Shown in pieces: positions 35,223-44,415 of a stretch of 64,000 nucleotides of DNA. The number at the start of each line of letters is the position of its first letter. The stretch's first letter is position 1. The stretch spans positions 1 through 64,000 of the forward strand of contig NZ_JBKEAA010000003.1 in assembly GCF_047971665.1 (NCBI RefSeq), written 5' to 3'. Below the pieces are notes generated by a model. It had not been told where the DNA came from. It ran no database searches and saw only the letters and a program-made list of their open reading frames with translations. A program made the translations under genes and the position numbers. The stretch is from Castellaniella sp047971665 (GTDB taxonomy: Bacteria > Pseudomonadota > Gammaproteobacteria > Burkholderiales > Burkholderiaceae_B).

Positions 35223-35304
35223 CTTGCGTCTGTATCGTGCAACGAGTGGGTGAATGCGCCATTACACCGGCCAGACCCGCCATGATCCTGTGCGTCGGCC
35301 GTCC

Positions 35305-35321
35305 CTGAAAATTATTTTCAG
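35305..35321. promoter_or_regulatory. Palindrome upstream of the GGDEF-EAL gene, possible operator
   Basis: CTGAAAA-TTA-TTTTCAG is a perfect 7+7 inverted repeat, 43 nt before the start of the c-di-GMP gene. It is AT-rich in a GC-rich genome and sits where a promoter is expected, which suggests a dimeric regulator site. The regulator is unknown. Confidence 0.4.
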
Positions 35322-35363
35322 CTCAAAGGATAGTATGATGATGACGACCGGGAGACGGGCTTC

Positions 35364-37358
35364 ATGATGCTTTCCAGTCAGCTGTTGAAATGGAAGGCGG
35401 GGGTTCCAAAATTGTGGCAGTCGATCTTCGAAAGATTCGAGTTTGATTCTTCGGACGAACTGTCTGTTGCGCAGGTCGGTGCATTCAAGCAGCGTGTGCC
35501 GGTGCTCTACACCATGCTGATAATAAATACGTTTTTATTATCATTCACGCATTATGAGGATGCCTCCCCTGTTCTGACGATACTGATTCCGTCGATTCTC
35601 ATCCTCATCATGGTCTGCAGGGGGATCTATTGGTACCGCCTGGACATTGCGACCGTCAACCGCGATCGTGCCCGGATCCTGATCCGCGATACCACCATTC
35701 TTTCCGGCGTTTTCGCCGCCGTTCTGCTGTTCTGGGCGCTGGCCATGTACGAGCATGGCATCAATTTCGATCCCCAGGGCCAGATCACGACGCACGGCCA
35801 GGTCGTTCTTTATGTCGGCCTGACGTTTATCTGCTGCATCTCGCTGCTCATGCATGCCCGGGCGGCAGCGCTGCTGATTTCCGTGCTCATGATTCCGCCT
35901 TTCTGTCTGTTTCTGATATGGAATGGCTCGCTGATCGAAGTGGTGGTGTCGATCAATCTGGCGCTCATCGCTCTGGTGATGCTGTTTGTCATGATGGTGT
36001 TTGCCCATGATTTCAGGCAGCTTGTCAATTCCAGAGGTGAGCTGCGCCGAATGCATGAGCATCAGGCGCAACTTGCAGCCACCGACGCATTGACCGGGCT
36101 GAACAACCGGCGGCATTTCTACAATGCCTTGGAACACATCGTTCAGGAGCGAAGGCCGTTCGCGGTGGCGATGGTCGACCTGGATCGGTTCAAGCAGATC
36201 AATGATGCGCATGGACACTCGATCGGCGATGAGGTGCTTCGCCAGATCGCATTGCGCATGACCAGCGTCAGTCAGGGCGCCATTTCCGTCGCGCGCGTGG
36301 GAGGGGACGAGTTTGCGATGCTGTTCACCGGACTGGAGACGGAGGCGCTTTGCCGGGTCGGAGACCGGATCGTGGACATCTGCAAGCGCCCTTTGACCGT
36401 TCATAATCTCACCGTGAGTGTGGGCGCTTCTGTCGGGCTCAACGAGGTCGTTCTTGCGGAACTCCACGAGGCGCCGAACATTCATGTCGAGCGTGCCGAT
36501 TATGCGCTGTTTCATGCGAAGCAGGCGGGCCGGGGGTGCGTCGAGCTTTTCACCCCCGAACATGAGCAGGCGATACGCCGCTCGGGGCTCGTCGAACAAG
36601 CGCTGAAGGCGGCCGATCTGGATGCGGAACTCTTCATGCTGTTTCAGCCGATCGCGCTGGCCAAGAGCTTGAAGCTGAACGGCTTCGAGGCGCTTGTGCG
36701 ATGGAACAGTCCGGTGCTTGGATTGGTCAGTCCCGGTGAGTTCATCCCGATCGCAGAACGATGCGGCATGATCCACGAGGTCACGCGCGTGGTGCTCAAG
36801 AAATCACTGGGTCAGATCCATCTGTGGCCCGTGCCGGTCAGGCTGAAAGTCAATCTGTCGATGCATGATCTCAGGTCTCCCGAGCAGATGCATGCCCTCC
36901 TTGCGATCCTGGAGCAGGAGCAGGTCGATGGGGCGCGGCTGACCTTCGAGATTACCGAGACCGCCTTCAGCGAAAACATCGAGACGATGCTCGATGGGCT
37001 GACATTGCTCCGGACGACGGGCGCGAGTATCGCGATCGACGATTTTGGAACCGGCTATTCAAGCCTGAGTTCCATCCATCACATTCGTCCCGATCTGATC
37101 AAGATCGATCGCAGCTTTGTCGAGATGCTGTTTCATGACGATTGCGGGTATGCCCTGATCAAGACCATCATCGAGATGTGCCAGAACCTCGGTGCCCGGT
37201 CTCTGGCCGAAGGGATCGAGCTCGAGGGGCAGATTCATGTCCTGACGCAGCTCGGTTGCGACGAGCTGCAGGGGTATTGGTTCTCGAAACCCGTCACGGC
37301 GGAGCAGGCCTTGCAGATTGCGCTGTCGGGGACTGTCACGCTGACCTCGTCATCTTGA
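35364..37358 (+). CDS. Membrane GGDEF-EAL protein with both signatures intact (c-di-GMP turnover)
   Basis: The 664-residue protein starts with a membrane sensor part of about six hydrophobic segments (residues about 48-215). A GGDEF domain follows (VGGDEF at 313-317, with FAVAMVDLDRFKQIND upstream), then an EAL domain (FEALVRW, EAL at 442-444; EITET; DDFGTGYSS; KIDRSFV; LAEGIE). All key residues for both diguanylate cyclase and phosphodiesterase activity are present, so it could make or break c-di-GMP. It may feed the LapD-type receptor at 5136. Its base composition is less GC-rich than its neighbours. Its partner signal is unknown. Confidence 0.92.
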   Translation: MMLSSQLLKWKAGVPKLWQSIFERFEFDSSDELSVAQVGAFKQRVPVLYTMLIINTFLLSFTHYEDASPVLTILIPSILILIMVCRGIYWYRLDIATVNRDRARILIRDTTILSGVFAAVLLFWALAMYEHGINFDPQGQITTHGQVVLYVGLTFICCISLLMHARAAALLISVLMIPPFCLFLIWNGSLIEVVVSINLALIALVMLFVMMVFAHDFRQLVNSRGELRRMHEHQAQLAATDALTGLNNRRHFYNALEHIVQERRPFAVAMVDLDRFKQINDAHGHSIGDEVLRQIALRMTSVSQGAISVARVGGDEFAMLFTGLETEALCRVGDRIVDICKRPLTVHNLTVSVGASVGLNEVVLAELHEAPNIHVERADYALFHAKQAGRGCVELFTPEHEQAIRRSGLVEQALKAADLDAELFMLFQPIALAKSLKLNGFEALVRWNSPVLGLVSPGEFIPIAERCGMIHEVTRVVLKKSLGQIHLWPVPVRLKVNLSMHDLRSPEQMHALLAILEQEQVDGARLTFEITETAFSENIETMLDGLTLLRTTGASIAIDDFGTGYSSLSSIHHIRPDLIKIDRSFVEMLFHDDCGYALIKTIIEMCQNLGARSLAEGIELEGQIHVLTQLGCDELQGYWFSKPVTAEQALQIALSGTVTLTSSS

Positions 37359-37380
37359 CTTCAAACAGGCTTTTCTCTTA

Positions 37381-37402
37381 AATTCAAACGACTGTTTGAA
37401 TT
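37381..37402. promoter_or_regulatory. PsrA/FadR-like operator upstream of the acyl-CoA dehydrogenase
   Basis: AATTCAAAC-GACT-GTTTGAATT is a perfect 9+9 palindrome with a four-base centre. The CAAAC-N4-GTTTG core matches the PsrA/TetR-type fatty-acid regulator consensus. It lies about 108 nt before the acyl-CoA dehydrogenase start. A further half site (TTCAAAC) lies near 37361. Derepression by long-chain acyl-CoA would be the expected logic. Confidence 0.65.
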
Positions 37403-37509
37403 TTGATTCGATCCCTTAAAAATTTCATTCCTCAAAAAGGACGGGCCTGGCGCAGGTTCCTGTCGGGGACCGCCCGGATGCCTTGCGACCACGCTTTTGG
37501 AGACTGGAG

Positions 37510-39315
37510 ATGCCTGATTACAAAGCCCCCCTGCGCGACATGCTTTTCGTGCGTGACGAGGTCCTGAACTACCCCGCCCACTACCAGGCGCTGCCCGGCT
37601 GCGAGGAAGCGACGCCCGACATGGTCGGCGCTGTCCTGGAGGAGGGGGCCAGATTCTGCGAGCAGGTGCTGGCGCCGCTGAACGCCGTGGGTGACCGCGA
37701 GGGCTGCGTCTGGTCGGCCGCAGGCGTCAGCACCCCGGCGGGCTTCAAGGAGGCCTATGCGCAGTACATCGCGGGCGGGTGGCCCGCGCTTGCGCATGAC
37801 GCGGCCCATGGCGGTCAGGGGCTGCCGGAATCCCTGGGCATGGCCATCAGCGAGCTGATGGGCGAGGCCAATTGGGCCTGGGGCATGTATCCCGGCCTGT
37901 CCCATGGCGCCATGAATACCCTGCAGGCGCATGGCACACCGGAACAGCAGACGACCTACCTGGAACCGCTGGTCTCGGGCCGGTGGACGGGCACCATGTG
38001 CCTGACCGAACCGCATTGCGGCACCGACCTGGGCCTGTTGCGCACCCGGGCCGAGCCTCAGACCGGGGGCGGCTACAAGATCACCGGCACCAAGATCTTC
38101 ATTTCCGCAGGTGAACACGACATGGCGGAAAACATCGTTCACATCGTGCTGGCCCGGCTGCCGGACGCGCCCGCCGGAACCAAGGGAATTTCCCTGTTCA
38201 TCGTGCCCAAGTTCCTCAGCGACGGCCAGGGTGGCTTGGGCGCGCGCAATGGCGTGACCTGCGGCTCGATCGAGCACAAGATGGGCATTCATGGCAATGC
38301 CACCTGCGTGATGAATTTCGACGACGCCACGGGGTTCCTGATCGGGCCGGCCAACAAGGGCCTGAACTGCATGTTCACCTTCATGAATACTGCCCGGCTG
38401 GGAACCGCGATCCAGGGGCTGGCGCATGCCGAGGTGGCGCTCCAGGGGGCTTCGGCCTATGCCTGCGAACGGTTGCAGATGCGGGCGCTGAGCGGCCCGA
38501 AATGCCCGGATCAGCCGGCCGACCCCATCATCGTGCACCCCGACGTGCGCCGCATGCTGTTGACGATCAAGGCCTTTGCCGAAGGCAACCGCGCGTTGCT
38601 GTACTACGCCGCGCAGCAGGTGGATATCGTGCAGCGCAGTCAGGATGCGGCGGCGCGCGAGCACGCCGACCAGTTGCTGGGTTTTCTGACGCCGATCGCC
38701 AAGGCCTTCATGACGGAAACCGGCTTCGAGGCGGCGAATCTGGGGGTTCAGGTTTTTGGCGGGCATGGCTATGTCTCCGAGCACGGGATGGAGCAGAATG
38801 TGCGCGACAGCCGCATCTCGATGCTGTACGAGGGCACGACCGGCGTCCAGGCGCTCGATCTCCTGGGGCGCAAGGTGCTGCTGACCCAGGGCGGGTCGCT
38901 GCGCATGTTTACACGGATCGTGCACAAATTCTGCAAGGCCAACAGCGATGATCGTGCGCTGGCTGAACTGGTGAGGCCACTGGCCGAGCTGAACAAGGAG
39001 TGGGGTGACCTGACCCTGAAGATCGGGACGAAGGCCATGACCGATCGCGAGGCCGTGGGGGCCGCGTCCGTGGACTACCTGATGTATTCGGGGTATGTGA
39101 CGCTGGCTTATTTCTGGGCCGATATGGCGCGTGTGGCTGTCGAAAAGCTGGCGGCGGGCGAGGGCGACAAGGCTTTCTACCAGGCCAAGCTGCAGACCGC
39201 ACAGTTCTATTTTGCCCGCATCTTGCCCAGGACGCGCGCGCATGTGGCGGCCATCGAGGCGGGGCCCGAGGTGCTGATGGCGCTGCCGGCGGAGGACTTT
39301 GCGCTGGGGCGTTGA
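37510..39315 (+). CDS. Acyl-CoA dehydrogenase (long, 601 residues; FadE/DmdC-like)
   Basis: This FAD enzyme begins MPDYKAPLRDMLFVRDEV, as in the family of ~600-residue dehydrogenases often named DmdC or long-chain acyl-CoA dehydrogenases. The FAD/substrate motif is MCLTEPHCGTDLGLLRTRA. The likely catalytic base is E441 in MLYEGTTGVQALDLLGRK, where VQVFGGHGYVSEHGMEQN precedes it. A C-terminal helical domain extends beyond the usual 380 residues. It oxidises acyl-CoA to trans-2-enoyl-CoA; chain length is unknown. The start at 37510 has GGAG seven bases upstream. A PsrA-like palindrome lies upstream. Confidence 0.92.
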   Translation: MPDYKAPLRDMLFVRDEVLNYPAHYQALPGCEEATPDMVGAVLEEGARFCEQVLAPLNAVGDREGCVWSAAGVSTPAGFKEAYAQYIAGGWPALAHDAAHGGQGLPESLGMAISELMGEANWAWGMYPGLSHGAMNTLQAHGTPEQQTTYLEPLVSGRWTGTMCLTEPHCGTDLGLLRTRAEPQTGGGYKITGTKIFISAGEHDMAENIVHIVLARLPDAPAGTKGISLFIVPKFLSDGQGGLGARNGVTCGSIEHKMGIHGNATCVMNFDDATGFLIGPANKGLNCMFTFMNTARLGTAIQGLAHAEVALQGASAYACERLQMRALSGPKCPDQPADPIIVHPDVRRMLLTIKAFAEGNRALLYYAAQQVDIVQRSQDAAAREHADQLLGFLTPIAKAFMTETGFEAANLGVQVFGGHGYVSEHGMEQNVRDSRISMLYEGTTGVQALDLLGRKVLLTQGGSLRMFTRIVHKFCKANSDDRALAELVRPLAELNKEWGDLTLKIGTKAMTDREAVGAASVDYLMYSGYVTLAYFWADMARVAVEKLAAGEGDKAFYQAKLQTAQFYFARILPRTRAHVAAIEAGPEVLMALPAEDFALGR

Positions 39316-39456
39316 GCCGGACCTGTTCGCGCGGATCGAGGCGACGGGGCCGGGACGGCCGGTGGACGACGCCATTTATGACTGAAACAGGCCCGTTCGC
39401 GGGGGCGCGGCGCAGTACACTCTGGGCTGCCCGTTTTCCCTCGTCACCTTTCTCCC

Positions 39457-40341
39457 ATGATCCTGACACTACTGAATATCGTCCTGCCCGTTTTCTTCGT
39501 GTCAGTCCTGGGTTTCGTCTTCGGGCGCCGGCAGACGCGCGCGCCGGACATGGGGTTCATCAACTACGCCAATGTGATGGTGTTCTGTCCGGCGCTGGTG
39601 TTTTCCGCGCTGCTGGACAATCCGGTCGATCTGGTGCGTGGCTGGCCGCTGATGGCCGCCGGGGTGCTGATCATCCTGGTGCCCGGTCTGCTGCTGGCGC
39701 TGGTGCGGTGCCCGGGCGTGTCCCGTCCTGCCTTTCTGGTGCCGGGGATGTTCCGCAACACGGGCAACATCGGCATTCCGCTGATGATGCTGGCCTATGG
39801 CAAGGAACTGCTGGGCGACATCGTCGTGCTGTTCGTATTGTCGAGCCTGCTGCATTTTTCGCTGGGGCTGTTCATGCTGTCGCGCGGCGGCAGCCGTTGG
39901 CTGTGGCTGCGCAACCCGAATATTTGGGCCGCCCTGCTGGGGGTGCTGCTGGCGCCGCACCGGGAGTGGATTCCGCCGTTCGTGCTGACGACGATGGAGC
40001 TGACCGGCCAGATCGCCATTCCGCTGATGCTGTTCGGCCTTGGGGTGCGTCTGTCCCAGGACCGGATCGAGCAACTGGGTCTGGCGCTGCGGATCAACGT
40101 CCTGTACCTGCTGGCCGGCTTGCTGACGCTGCCGATTGTGTTGTGGCTGCTGCCGCTGACGCCGGAATGGTCGCGGATGGTGACCCTGTCGGTGATGCTG
40201 CCGCCGGCCGTGCTGAATTATCTGCTGTGCGAGCAATACCGGGTGGAACCCAGAACCGTGGCCAGCGTCGTGTTGCTGGGCAACGTGCTTTCGGTCGCGA
40301 CGATCCCGCTGGTCGTCTGGGCCACGCTGACCTGGATCTGA
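39457..40341 (+). CDS. AEC-family transporter (auxin efflux carrier type)
   Basis: The 294-residue protein has ten hydrophobic helices in two halves of five, as in the AEC/BART family. FRNTGNIGIPLMMLAYG in the first half and LTGQIAIPLMLFGLGVRL in the second are the characteristic crossing-helix motifs. These carriers export or import organic anions such as malonate or malate; the substrate is unknown here. It lies 141 nt after the acyl-CoA dehydrogenase on the same strand and converges with minE. Confidence 0.88.
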   Translation: MILTLLNIVLPVFFVSVLGFVFGRRQTRAPDMGFINYANVMVFCPALVFSALLDNPVDLVRGWPLMAAGVLIILVPGLLLALVRCPGVSRPAFLVPGMFRNTGNIGIPLMMLAYGKELLGDIVVLFVLSSLLHFSLGLFMLSRGGSRWLWLRNPNIWAALLGVLLAPHREWIPPFVLTTMELTGQIAIPLMLFGLGVRLSQDRIEQLGLALRINVLYLLAGLLTLPIVLWLLPLTPEWSRMVTLSVMLPPAVLNYLLCEQYRVEPRTVASVVLLGNVLSVATIPLVVWATLTWI

Positions 40342-40439
40342 GCGCAGTGCCGACTGCTCGCCGGACCTGACGCGACACAGGCGTCCACGGCGGCACCGTC
40401 TGGCCGGCGGCCGCTCCGGCCCCTGTGGGGGCAGCGCGC

Positions 40440-40706
40440 TCAGTTGCGCGCTTCGGCCTGCGGCATCTCGATCTTGACTTCCAGGACCTCCAGCGAGTCC
40501 TGACGATCCAGATTGACCTTGATGTCCTTGGGGTTGATCTGAACGTATTTTGAAATCACCGCGATCAGTTCCTTCTGCATCTGCGGCAGGAAATCGGGCG
40601 CGTTGCGGCCGCTTCCGCGTTCGTTGATCAGAATGAGCTGCAGACGGTCCTTGGCGATGCTGGCCGAGGTTTTTTTCTGTCCGCGCAGGAAATCCAGAAA
40701 CGACAT
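40440..40706 (-). CDS. minE: Cell division topological specificity factor MinE
   Basis: The 88-residue protein has the MinE layout: an amphipathic membrane-targeting N-terminus (MSFLDFLRG), the MinD-contact helix (ASIAKDRLQLILINERG), then the dimeric topological specificity domain (KELIAVISKYVQINPKDIKV). It stimulates MinD ATPase and drives pole-to-pole oscillation, so that MinC inhibits FtsZ away from mid-cell. It follows minD after 2 nt, last of glnS-minC-minD-minE. Confidence 0.97.
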   Translation of the reverse strand: MSFLDFLRGQKKTSASIAKDRLQLILINERGSGRNAPDFLPQMQKELIAVISKYVQINPKDIKVNLDRQDSLEVLEVKIEMPQAEARN

Positions 40707-40708
40707 GC

Positions 40709-41524
40709 TTATTTACCCCCGAACAGACGCTTGAACAGGCCTGGTTTTTCATAGTCCACGAAACGCAAGGGCTTTTCCTCGCCCAGATAGCGGGCGACCA
40801 CGTCCTTGTAGGCCTGTGCGACGTCGGAGTCCCGGATATGGATGGCCGGGACCCCCTGGTTGGATGCTTGCAGCACGGTTTCCGATTCAGGGATCACGCC
40901 GATCAGGCGGATGCGCAGGATGTCCTCGATGTCGCTGAGGGACAGCATTTCGCCTTCGGCCACGCGTTTGGGGTTGTAGCGGGTCAGCAGCAGGTGTTCC
41001 TTGATCGGCTCGTCGCCCTGTTCGGCGCGACGGGACTTGGCTGACAGGATGCCCAGAATGCGGTCGGAGTCGCGCACCGAGGAGACCTCGGGATTGGTGA
41101 CCACCAGCGCGTCATCGGCAAAATAGGATGCCATCACTGCGCCGGTCTCGATCCCGGCGGGCGAGTCGCAGACGATGTATTCGAAATCCATGGCGGCCAG
41201 GTCGGTCAGGACCTTTTCCACGCCGTCTCGCGTCAGGGCATCCTTGTCGCGCGTTTGCGACGCGGGCAGAACATACAGATTTTCCAGCTGCTTGTCGCGG
41301 ATCAGCGCCTGGTGCAGTGTCGCCTCGCCCTGGATGACATTGACGAAATCATAGACGACGCGGCGTTCGCAACCCATGATCAGGTCCAGGTTGCGCAGGC
41401 CGACGTCGAAGTCGATCACGACCGTCTTGTGGCCGTGCATGGCCAGGCCGGCTGAGAAGCTCGCACTGGTGGTGGTCTTGCCCACCCCCCCCTTGCCGGA
41501 GGTGACTACAACGATGCGCGCCAT
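40709..41524 (-). CDS. minD: Septum-site determining ATPase MinD
   Basis: The 271-residue deviant Walker ATPase has SGKGGVGKTTTSASFSAGLA (residues 9-28), the switch FDVGLRNLDLIMGCE and the nucleotide-binding CDSPAGIETGA. A C-terminal amphipathic membrane-targeting helix is visible (KPGLFKRLFGGK). It dimerises on the membrane with ATP and recruits MinC or MinE. It lies between minC (171 nt upstream) and minE. Confidence 0.98.
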   Translation of the reverse strand: MARIVVVTSGKGGVGKTTTSASFSAGLAMHGHKTVVIDFDVGLRNLDLIMGCERRVVYDFVNVIQGEATLHQALIRDKQLENLYVLPASQTRDKDALTRDGVEKVLTDLAAMDFEYIVCDSPAGIETGAVMASYFADDALVVTNPEVSSVRDSDRILGILSAKSRRAEQGDEPIKEHLLLTRYNPKRVAEGEMLSLSDIEDILRIRLIGVIPESETVLQASNQGVPAIHIRDSDVAQAYKDVVARYLGEEKPLRFVDYEKPGLFKRLFGGK

Positions 41525-41695
41525 GGTGACTGTATTCCCCTGTTCGAAAAATTCATGACATCGTAAAGCAAAAATCCCCTGGCAGGCCGACTTGCCGTCC
41601 AGGGAGCGTGTCTGGATGTGACCACGTATCCGGGCATGGGATCGATGCCGGTGGATGGTGGCGCACGAAGCGGCCGCCCGCTGCGGGCCGCCCGC

Positions 41696-42514
41696 TCAAT
41701 GTCCCCCGCCCAGCAGGGCCCGGATGCGCAGCGTGTCGCCGTCCAGTTCGATCTGGGCGGGCCGGTTGTGCAGTGATTCGGGCAGCCGGGTCTCGACGAC
41801 CCGGTAGACGCCGGCAATCGCCAGCAGTTCCGGATCGAGCTGGGTGGTCAGGATCATGGCGCGCGGATTGCCGCGCGCGCCGGCCATGGCCTTGCCGCGC
41901 AGCGGACCGTAGACGTGGATGTGTCCGTCGGCGATGACTTCGGCCCCCTGGCTGACCATTCCCATGACGATCAGGTCGCCGCCGCGCGCGTAGATGCGCT
42001 GGCCGGAGCGCAGCGGGTGACGGATCACCAGGGTCTCGGTTTGCGGTTCGGCGCTGGCGGAGGACGACGTCCTGTGCGTGTCGGCATCGTGGCCGGGGGC
42101 GGCCGGGTCGCCACTGCGGGCCGTCGGCTGTTGCGCGGGGGCTTGCGGCATGCTCGGTGGCTGGCTGTCGGTAGCCGGCGTGGCCGCGCGGCCTGGCGCT
42201 TGCCGGCCCGTGGAGATGTCCAGGGGAGCCAGGCCGGCCTGGTGGGCCGAAGCCTGCAAGGATTCGGGCGCCCGGACGCCGATGGGGTGCAGGTGATGGC
42301 GGCGCAGGGCTTCGGCCAGGGCCTGCCAGTCGGGCGCCTGATCCAGCTCCTGGGCGTCGAGCACCACCGGCTCATTCTCGTAGAAGGCCCCGGCTTCTTT
42401 CATGCGCTGATCCAGCGCCTGTGTCAGCTCAGCCGTGTCGGCCGTGTGCAGAACGGCCCGCAGGACATGGAGAGAGGCGCTTTTGAAATCCAGGGCGGCG
42501 GCGGTTTTGGCCAT
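41696..42514 (-). CDS. minC: Septum-site determining protein MinC
   Basis: The N-terminal FtsZ-inhibiting domain (about 1-100, LDFKSASLHVLRAVLHTAD) is followed by a low-complexity Pro/Ala/Ser linker (about 105-160). The C-terminal beta-helix domain binds MinD (HPLRSGQRIYARGGDLIVMG, VIADGHIHVYGPLRGKAMAG). Its 272 residues exceed the typical 230, because of the long linker. It starts 3 nt after the glnS stop, which suggests cotranscription with the glutaminyl-tRNA synthetase. Confidence 0.96.
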   Translation of the reverse strand: MAKTAAALDFKSASLHVLRAVLHTADTAELTQALDQRMKEAGAFYENEPVVLDAQELDQAPDWQALAEALRRHHLHPIGVRAPESLQASAHQAGLAPLDISTGRQAPGRAATPATDSQPPSMPQAPAQQPTARSGDPAAPGHDADTHRTSSSASAEPQTETLVIRHPLRSGQRIYARGGDLIVMGMVSQGAEVIADGHIHVYGPLRGKAMAGARGNPRAMILTTQLDPELLAIAGVYRVVETRLPESLHNRPAQIELDGDTLRIRALLGGGH

Positions 42515-42517
42515 GGT

Positions 42518-44269
42518 TCAGACCCAGGTGTCGCGCAGCGTGACGGCGCGGTTGATCACGGGGCGCTCGGGCGTGGAGTCCTCACGATCCGCGACGAAAT
42601 AGCCCAGGCGCTCGAATTGCCAGGTCGCGCCGGGCTCGGCCCGTGTGCCTGGTTCCAGCCAGCCGTTCACGATCTTGATGGAGTCGGGATTGATGGCTTG
42701 CAGGAAATCCCGGTCGCCGCCGTCCGGATGAGGTTCGGTGAACAGCCGGTCATACAGGCGGATCTCGGCGGGAACGGCATGGGCCGCGCTGACCCAGGTG
42801 ACCGTGCCTTTGACCTTGACGGCATCGGCGCCCGGTGTGCCGCTGCGCGTGTCAGGCAGGTATTCGGCGTGGACCTCGACGATTTCACCCTGGGGGTTTT
42901 TGATGAACCCGGTACAGCGCACGACATAGCCGTATTTCAGCCGCACCAGGTTGCCCGGGAACAGGCGGAAATATTTTTTGGGCGGTTCTTCCCGGAAATC
43001 GTCGCGTTCGATCCAGAGTTCGCGTGTGAAGGGGAATGCGCGGCGGGCACCGTCCGGATCGTGCGGATTGAGCGGCGCGGAACAGGGCTCGGCGTGATTT
43101 TCCGGAAAGTTGGTGATGACGAGTTTGAGCGGATCGAGCACGGCCACGGCGCGGGGCGCGACAGGATCCAGATCGTCGCGCAGGGCCAACTCCAGGCTGC
43201 TGTAGTCGATTCGTGAGTCCGCCTTGGAGACCCCCAGGCGTTCGCAGAACAGGCGGATGGCGCCGGGCGTGTAGCCCCGGCGGCGCAGACCGGCCAGGGT
43301 CGGCAGGCGCGGATCGTCCCAGCCGTTGACATGGTTTTCCTCGACCAGCTGACGCAGCTTGCGCTTGCTGGTGACGACGTAGTTGAGGTTCAGGCGCGCG
43401 AATTCGTGCTGATGCGGCAGCGGTGCCGCCAGCTCACCCAGTTCGGCCAGGCGTTCCAGGATCCAGTCATAGAAGGGGCGCTGGTCCTCGAATTCGAGGG
43501 TGCAGATGCTGTGCGTGATGCCTTCCAGCGCGTCCTCGACCGGATGCGCCCAGGCGTACATGGGGTAGATGCACCAGGCATCGCCGGTCCGGTGGTGGGT
43601 CGCATGGCGGATGCGGTAGAGCACCGGGTCGCGCAGATTGATGTTGGGCGAGGCCATGTCGATGCGCGCGCGCAGGGCCATGCGGCCGTCCGGAAATTTG
43701 CCGGCGCGCATGTCGCGCAGCAGCGCCAGGGATTCGGCAGCGGGACGGTCGCGCCAGGGAGAATCGGTCCCCGGCTCGGTCAGCGTGCCGCGGGTGGCGC
43801 GCATTTCGTCGGCGGACTGCTCGTCCACATAGGCATGGCCGGCCTGAACGAGGGTCTCGGCGCAGCGGTACAGGGTCTCGAAATAGTCGCTGGCATAGAA
43901 ACAGTGTTCCACGCCGTGTTGCGTCCAGTCGAAGCCCAGCCAGCGCACCATCTCGATGATGGCGTGGACGTATTCGTTTTCTTCTTTTTCGGGGTTGGTG
44001 TCGTCGAAGCGCAGGTGGCAGATGCCTTGGTAATCGCGCGCCAGGCCAAAATTCAGGCAGATGCTCTTGGCATGGCCGATATGCAAGTAGCCGTTGGGCT
44101 CGGGCGGAAAGCGGGTGCGGATGCGGGCGGGATCGGGCGCGCCAGCCCGGCGGACCTCCGCCGGGCTGGGCGGAAGCGCCCATTGCCTGTCCTGGTAGCG
44201 ACCGGATTTCAGGTCGTTGTCGATGAGAGTGCGCAGGAAATTCGAGGCAGGCGCGGAATCGGTGGTCAT
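42518..44269 (-). CDS. glnS: Glutaminyl-tRNA synthetase
   Basis: This class I synthetase of 583 residues has RFPPEPNGYLHIGHAKSI (HIGH motif) and VTSKRKLRQLV (KMSKS equivalent). The anticodon-binding beta-barrels fill the C-terminal third. FNEIRFDDTNPEKE-type core residues are visible as LRFDDTNPEKEENEYV. It charges tRNA(Gln) directly. The order glnS-minC-minD-minE with a 3-nt gap suggests a joint transcript. It is divergent from the bd-oxidase-like genes. Confidence 0.97.
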   Translation of the reverse strand: MTTDSAPASNFLRTLIDNDLKSGRYQDRQWALPPSPAEVRRAGAPDPARIRTRFPPEPNGYLHIGHAKSICLNFGLARDYQGICHLRFDDTNPEKEENEYVHAIIEMVRWLGFDWTQHGVEHCFYASDYFETLYRCAETLVQAGHAYVDEQSADEMRATRGTLTEPGTDSPWRDRPAAESLALLRDMRAGKFPDGRMALRARIDMASPNINLRDPVLYRIRHATHHRTGDAWCIYPMYAWAHPVEDALEGITHSICTLEFEDQRPFYDWILERLAELGELAAPLPHQHEFARLNLNYVVTSKRKLRQLVEENHVNGWDDPRLPTLAGLRRRGYTPGAIRLFCERLGVSKADSRIDYSSLELALRDDLDPVAPRAVAVLDPLKLVITNFPENHAEPCSAPLNPHDPDGARRAFPFTRELWIERDDFREEPPKKYFRLFPGNLVRLKYGYVVRCTGFIKNPQGEIVEVHAEYLPDTRSGTPGADAVKVKGTVTWVSAAHAVPAEIRLYDRLFTEPHPDGGDRDFLQAINPDSIKIVNGWLEPGTRAEPGATWQFERLGYFVADREDSTPERPVINRAVTLRDTWV

Positions 44270-44415
44270 GGTGCGGGGGTGGACTGGCCTCTGGGGCTGT
44301 TATGGGCAAAAGGATGAACCCGTCATTTTGCCATGCTCGTCCAGGGCGGGGAAACGCGCTCCGACATGCAAAGTGGGCTCATCTATACGGGGGTTCAGAT
44401 AAACTAGCGCACATT

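Noticed and set aside
37432..39375. Minus-strand open frame of about 647 codons
   Set aside because: It is antisense to the acyl-CoA dehydrogenase, whose FAD and catalytic motifs are intact on the plus strand.
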